A stretch of 9,745 nucleotides of DNA from assembly GCA_964458125.1 (NCBI GenBank), contig CAYWHE010000154.1:1-9745 (forward strand). Reading direction: 5' to 3'. Origin of the DNA: CAYWHE01 sp964458125 (GTDB taxonomy: Bacteria > Bacteroidota > Bacteroidia > AKYH767-A > OLB10). A program made the translations under genes and the position numbers. This document shows, piece by piece, positions 6,728-9,745 of the stretch (position 1 is its first letter; each line of letters opens with the position of its first letter). The notes beneath the pieces were generated by a model that saw nothing but the letters and a program-made list of their open reading frames with translations, had not been told where the DNA came from and ran no database searches.

Positions 6728-8134
6728 TTAAACTTTATCCAATGCCTTTGATTTGCCGTGCAAATACCATTTCCGGAGGCCATCCAATACGATCAGGGTC
6801 ATGATTATCATAAATGGTTCGGCATAATACCTCCAGCGGTATCCTACATGAAAGAGTATCGTTACAAAAATGGAACCGGCAAGCGGTGCAGCCAGTATCC
6901 AGTGACGGCTGGAAGGAAATTTCCTTCGGGCCAGCAGCAGCAGCCCGGTCAGTACATACATGATACAACCCAGGTGGATCATCAAGTTCATCGGGTTGAA
7001 ACGGTTATCGTCATTATTATATGGCAGGAAGTAAATAGCAACTTTTCGAACCGACAACATCATTTCATCAACCGGATTATGCATGATCCACTCCCAACCC
7101 AGTTTCTGCAGGTTAATTGCCTTTTGATATTCATCAAGCTGTTCATAACCGGGAATTTCCTTCCGGATATATTGATAATACGGGGAGGCCGGGTTCACAA
7201 AACAATCACCACACCATCCACCACGGGCAAAGGGATTATGCCCGAGACTGAAAGGAAATCCGGTGGTGCCCAGTGTCCATCCTCCGAACAGCCGGTTATT
7301 TTTTAGCAGGACTGGAATATTGGCTGTTAAGAATAAGAAGCCCGAAAGTAAAACCACCAGCAGAGCTGATTGGAAGGCTGCCGGACTGGTGCGTCGGCCA
7401 TATGCGGTAATAATGAGGTATAACCCGAAAAGAAAGAGATAAATAAACAACAATTGCGGTCTGAATAAAACCGAGGGAAGGAAGCTGGCGATCAGAAAAA
7501 TCCTGCCTGAAACCGGCAAGCGCTTTTGTAATCCCTTCAGGATCAAAGCCACATCAACGATCAGCAGGCTGGTTACCACACTTTCGTAGTTGACCAGGTT
7601 ACCGACAAAAAAACTCACGGAAGGGTATAGGCCATATAATAACAGCGCCACATTGGCCCAAACCGGTGAAAGAAACTGAAGGGCAGCGGAACGGAAATAA
7701 AACAGGGAGAAAAAGAACAACACCAGGGAGATTACATGCACCAGGAAAGCATAACCAATAAAGTAGGGATCTGTCCTGTGCCAGGTGACAGGTTTTCCCG
7801 GAAAAACATCTTCATAAAAAGTCTGGAGGGCTATATGCAGGTATACCGGATAAGCCGGGCGAAATGCGGTAAAGTCATATACGTAACCGGTCCTGTGATT
7901 TTCCTGGCTGCTCGAATAACTCAACCCGTGCCGGTGGTTGATAGCCACTTCCGCAATCAGCATCTCATCATTATTTACCGACAACATCCGTTGAAAATGC
8001 TCCCTGATTTCACCTTTCCTGATATGATTAAAGGTTTCCGGCAGGCTTCCGCACGTTAACATGCCTGTCACCCTGCAGACCATGGCCATCAGGATGACCA
8101 GGCCAGTGTTGCTGAGCAGCGGGGTTTTATTCAT
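6728..8134 (-). CDS. GT39/ArnT-like membrane glycosyltransferase (GT-C)
   Basis: Likely transfers a sugar from a polyprenyl-phosphate donor to a glycan on the outer face of the inner membrane. The protein has 468 residues with an ATG start. An N-terminal helix (about 9-27) is followed by a long polar loop (about 30-122) holding Asp56-Glu57 and FRPAYPVYLH (91-100), which resembles the RPPGYP motif of GT39-like proteins. Further hydrophobic segments follow, with NYES (182-185) and FRPQLLF (224-230). A second outer region has GHNPFARGG (298-306) and a Tyr-rich helical stretch (319-352). The last helices carry GYRWRYYAEPFMIIM (431-445), the usual place of the RYR...P motif in this superfamily. 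Length and layout are normal for bacterial GT-C enzymes. The start overlaps the upstream stop by 8 bases. The donor and acceptor cannot be read from sequence. A further 25 sense codons follow the TAA stop in the same frame (see findings). Confidence 0.78.
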   Translation of the reverse strand: MNKTPLLSNTGLVILMAMVCRVTGMLTCGSLPETFNHIRKGEIREHFQRMLSVNNDEMLIAEVAINHRHGLSYSSSQENHRTGYVYDFTAFRPAYPVYLHIALQTFYEDVFPGKPVTWHRTDPYFIGYAFLVHVISLVLFFFSLFYFRSAALQFLSPVWANVALLLYGLYPSVSFFVGNLVNYESVVTSLLIVDVALILKGLQKRLPVSGRIFLIASFLPSVLFRPQLLFIYLFLFGLYLIITAYGRRTSPAAFQSALLVVLLSGFLFLTANIPVLLKNNRLFGGWTLGTTGFPFSLGHNPFARGGWCGDCFVNPASPYYQYIRKEIPGYEQLDEYQKAINLQKLGWEWIMHNPVDEMMLSVRKVAIYFLPYNNDDNRFNPMNLMIHLGCIMYVLTGLLLLARRKFPSSRHWILAAPLAGSIFVTILFHVGYRWRYYAEPFMIIMTLIVLDGLRKWYLHGKSKALDKV

Positions 8135-9745
8135 GATTTTGAGCTTCCGTTAATTTCCAGTAAAACCGCTCGCCTGTTGCCGGATCCGTTATCAAATTTG
8201 CAAACAAACCTGCAACGGATGAATCGGGTTCCGCTCCCGGGCCCGCAACCAGGTACCCAATGCGATATTGCCGGATGAAGGCCGCCTGCGCTTCCGGAAT
8301 GCTGATAAAAGTGCCATCCGCTTTCATATTTTCAGTAAACCGGTAAAAGGCCGAGCGGCCCATTAACTGCCGGTCGGTGTCTGCCTGGTTATCCGACAAC
8401 GGTGCATCATAAACCGAAATGGAATACGTATACGCTTTGCTGTTAGTATAGGCCAGATGCCTGCCAGCAATATTGAAAATCGGATTTTTATCAAATACCT
8501 TGCGGTAATTCAATGGTGAAAGCAGGAATACGCCCTTGGGATTTATCTCCCGGATGGCGTTGGCTGTCTGCTGTAAATATTTTTCCGACTGAGGCCAAGG
8601 CCTCCTGGCAACCGTAAAAAAGTAATGTATTTTCCAGGCGGCCATGGCAAAAAAAATTAAAAACAGCAAGACCCGGTGAATCCCGGAAACCTTATCCAGA
8701 AGAAATAACACGGTTAGAAAAAACAATAAACCCAGCATCACCACCGAGATATTTGAAAATAACTGAACGGTATCGATCATGTAATGCAAGGCGGCCCAGG
8801 CCGAAAGGGAGCTGATAAAGAGCAGGAGGGCCAGCAGGAGCCAGCGGTTCCGAAACGGGTTCAGAACAGGTCTCAGGTACCTGAACCCGGGAATCAGCAC
8901 CAGTAAAACCGGCAGGTAAATCAGCATCAGGTGTATGCCGGTCAACCCAAAAATATTGACAGAGGTTTTCAGATAACCCGGAGTAAAAAGTGACCATACC
9001 CCCCCCTGTACTTCACGTATCCTGATGGTTTGACCTTCAGGTCCGGGCTTGTAGAACAAAAACATAAAAACAAGCAGGGCCAGAAGCATGCAGGCAGGCC
9101 TGAGCAAACCTGCCAGATTTCTCTCCCGGGCAAACTGAAAAAGAATAAAAACCGTCAAAGCAACAGGAATGCTGGCAGCCGTGGAAATAAAAACCACCGG
9201 CAGCAGCAGCAGTATCCAGCTTCCTTCCGTCAACTTATTCTTCAGGAAGAACAACATACCAGCCTGGGAAAAAAGCATGACCACGAGCAGTTTATTATAG
9301 TTAAACAGGTCGACGGCAAATACATTGGCATGTGTGAGTAACGGAATTTGCTCATACCAGGGGAGGCAGGTCCCAGAAAAAAAAAGAAAGGCAAAGGACA
9401 ACAGGTATAGCTGAAATCCAGCCTGCGAGAAATGTTCAGCCAACGCCATGAAACCCACCCACACCGTGGCCGCCAGCAAGGGTATGGTCAGCAGGATGTA
9501 ACAGGAAAGCGAATTGAGCCCGAGGAGATGAAAGACCCCGGAATTGAACCAGAGGTCAAAATAATGGTAGGGCTCCGGATGCAAGGGAAGAATTTTAAAA
9601 TAGTCGAGTGAAATACTTTCAGTACCGGAATCCCATATGAAATTAGAAACGTTTGCATGAAAAAGGGTGTCGGGGTTTGGCAGGAACCAGGTTCCGAAAG
9701 GGTTATAAATACTGTAAAACTTCAATGAAAAAAATATCAGGAGCA
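8127..9745 (-). CDS. GT-C-like multi-spanning membrane protein, 5' partial
   Basis: Probable integral-membrane glycosyltransferase or related GT-C-fold protein of glycan synthesis; no family is recognised with certainty. The first available start is a TTG at 9725, but the frame stays open to the window edge (Leu-Leu-Ile-Phe-Phe-Ser precede it), and these residues look like the end of a first membrane helix, so the true start lies outside. Counting from 9725, an extracytoplasmic-looking loop with a PNPDTLFHANVSNF stretch (16-29) follows. About ten hydrophobic segments run to residue 370, and a soluble C-terminal domain of about 155 residues ends the protein. An acidic residue plus His in the first outer loop, a helix bundle and a C-terminal soluble domain fit GT-C enzymes that use lipid-phosphate sugars. 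The stop overlaps the next start by 8 bases (ATGAATAA), so the two genes are probably translationally coupled. An O-unit polymerase or flippase is less likely because of the long soluble tail. Confidence 0.72.
   Translation of the reverse strand, partial: LLIFFSLKFYSIYNPFGTWFLPNPDTLFHANVSNFIWDSGTESISLDYFKILPLHPEPYHYFDLWFNSGVFHLLGLNSLSCYILLTIPLLAATVWVGFMALAEHFSQAGFQLYLLSFAFLFFSGTCLPWYEQIPLLTHANVFAVDLFNYNKLLVVMLFSQAGMLFFLKNKLTEGSWILLLLPVVFISTAASIPVALTVFILFQFARERNLAGLLRPACMLLALLVFMFLFYKPGPEGQTIRIREVQGGVWSLFTPGYLKTSVNIFGLTGIHLMLIYLPVLLVLIPGFRYLRPVLNPFRNRWLLLALLLFISSLSAWAALHYMIDTVQLFSNISVVMLGLLFFLTVLFLLDKVSGIHRVLLFLIFFAMAAWKIHYFFTVARRPWPQSEKYLQQTANAIREINPKGVFLLSPLNYRKVFDKNPIFNIAGRHLAYTNSKAYTYSISVYDAPLSDNQADTDRQLMGRSAFYRFTENMKADGTFISIPEAQAAFIRQYRIGYLVAGPGAEPDSSVAGLFANLITDPATGERFYWKLTEAQNHE

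Noticed and set aside
6925..6945. CAG-rich short tandem repeat
   Set aside because: It lies inside the second GT-C gene, where it encodes part of a Leu-rich helix; a few repeated codons in a membrane helix are ordinary.

Overview
The window reads as part of a Bacteroidota surface-polysaccharide locus. The phylum call is inference. It rests on protein style, moderate base composition (about half G+C in genes, A+T-richer spacers) and the absence of a Shine-Dalgarno sequence before almost every start. All convincing genes lie on the minus strand, so the story runs from high to low coordinates. Nothing on the plus strand looks like a gene, and I see no RNA gene, insertion sequence, CRISPR array or clear terminator.

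Layout in transcription order: (1) a multi-spanning membrane protein of GT-C-like glycosyltransferase architecture, cut by the right window edge (8127-9745). (2) A second, GT39/ArnT-like membrane glycosyltransferase, overlapping the first by 8 bases (6728-8134). (3) The ABC-2 permease Wzm (start probably 6628, end 5810). (4) A 38-codon ORF that exactly fills the gap between permease and ATPase (5694-5810). (5) The ATPase Wzt with a C-terminal cargo-binding domain (4459-5697). (6) A class I SAM-dependent methyltransferase (3699-4430). (7) A NodU/CmcH/TobZ-type O-carbamoyltransferase (1728-3590). (8) A membrane-anchored SGNH/GDSL hydrolase-like protein (575-1717). (9) A small SxtJ-family membrane protein (179-541). 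The last 178 bases hold no gene I can support.

Working model (inference): a glycan is assembled on a lipid carrier in the cytoplasm, and Wzm/Wzt recognises and exports it. The methyltransferase, carbamoyltransferase and SGNH protein decorate or cap it. The two GT-C-like proteins probably add sugars from lipid-linked donors on the periplasmic face. No cytoplasmic GT2/GT4 glycosyltransferase or nucleotide-sugar gene is in view, so the chain-building genes must lie outside.

The most interesting points are the carbamoyltransferase/SGNH/SxtJ module, which recalls the sxtI-sxtJ pairing of saxitoxin clusters but sits in a polysaccharide export locus, and the unannotated small ORF coupled at both ends to wzm and wzt.
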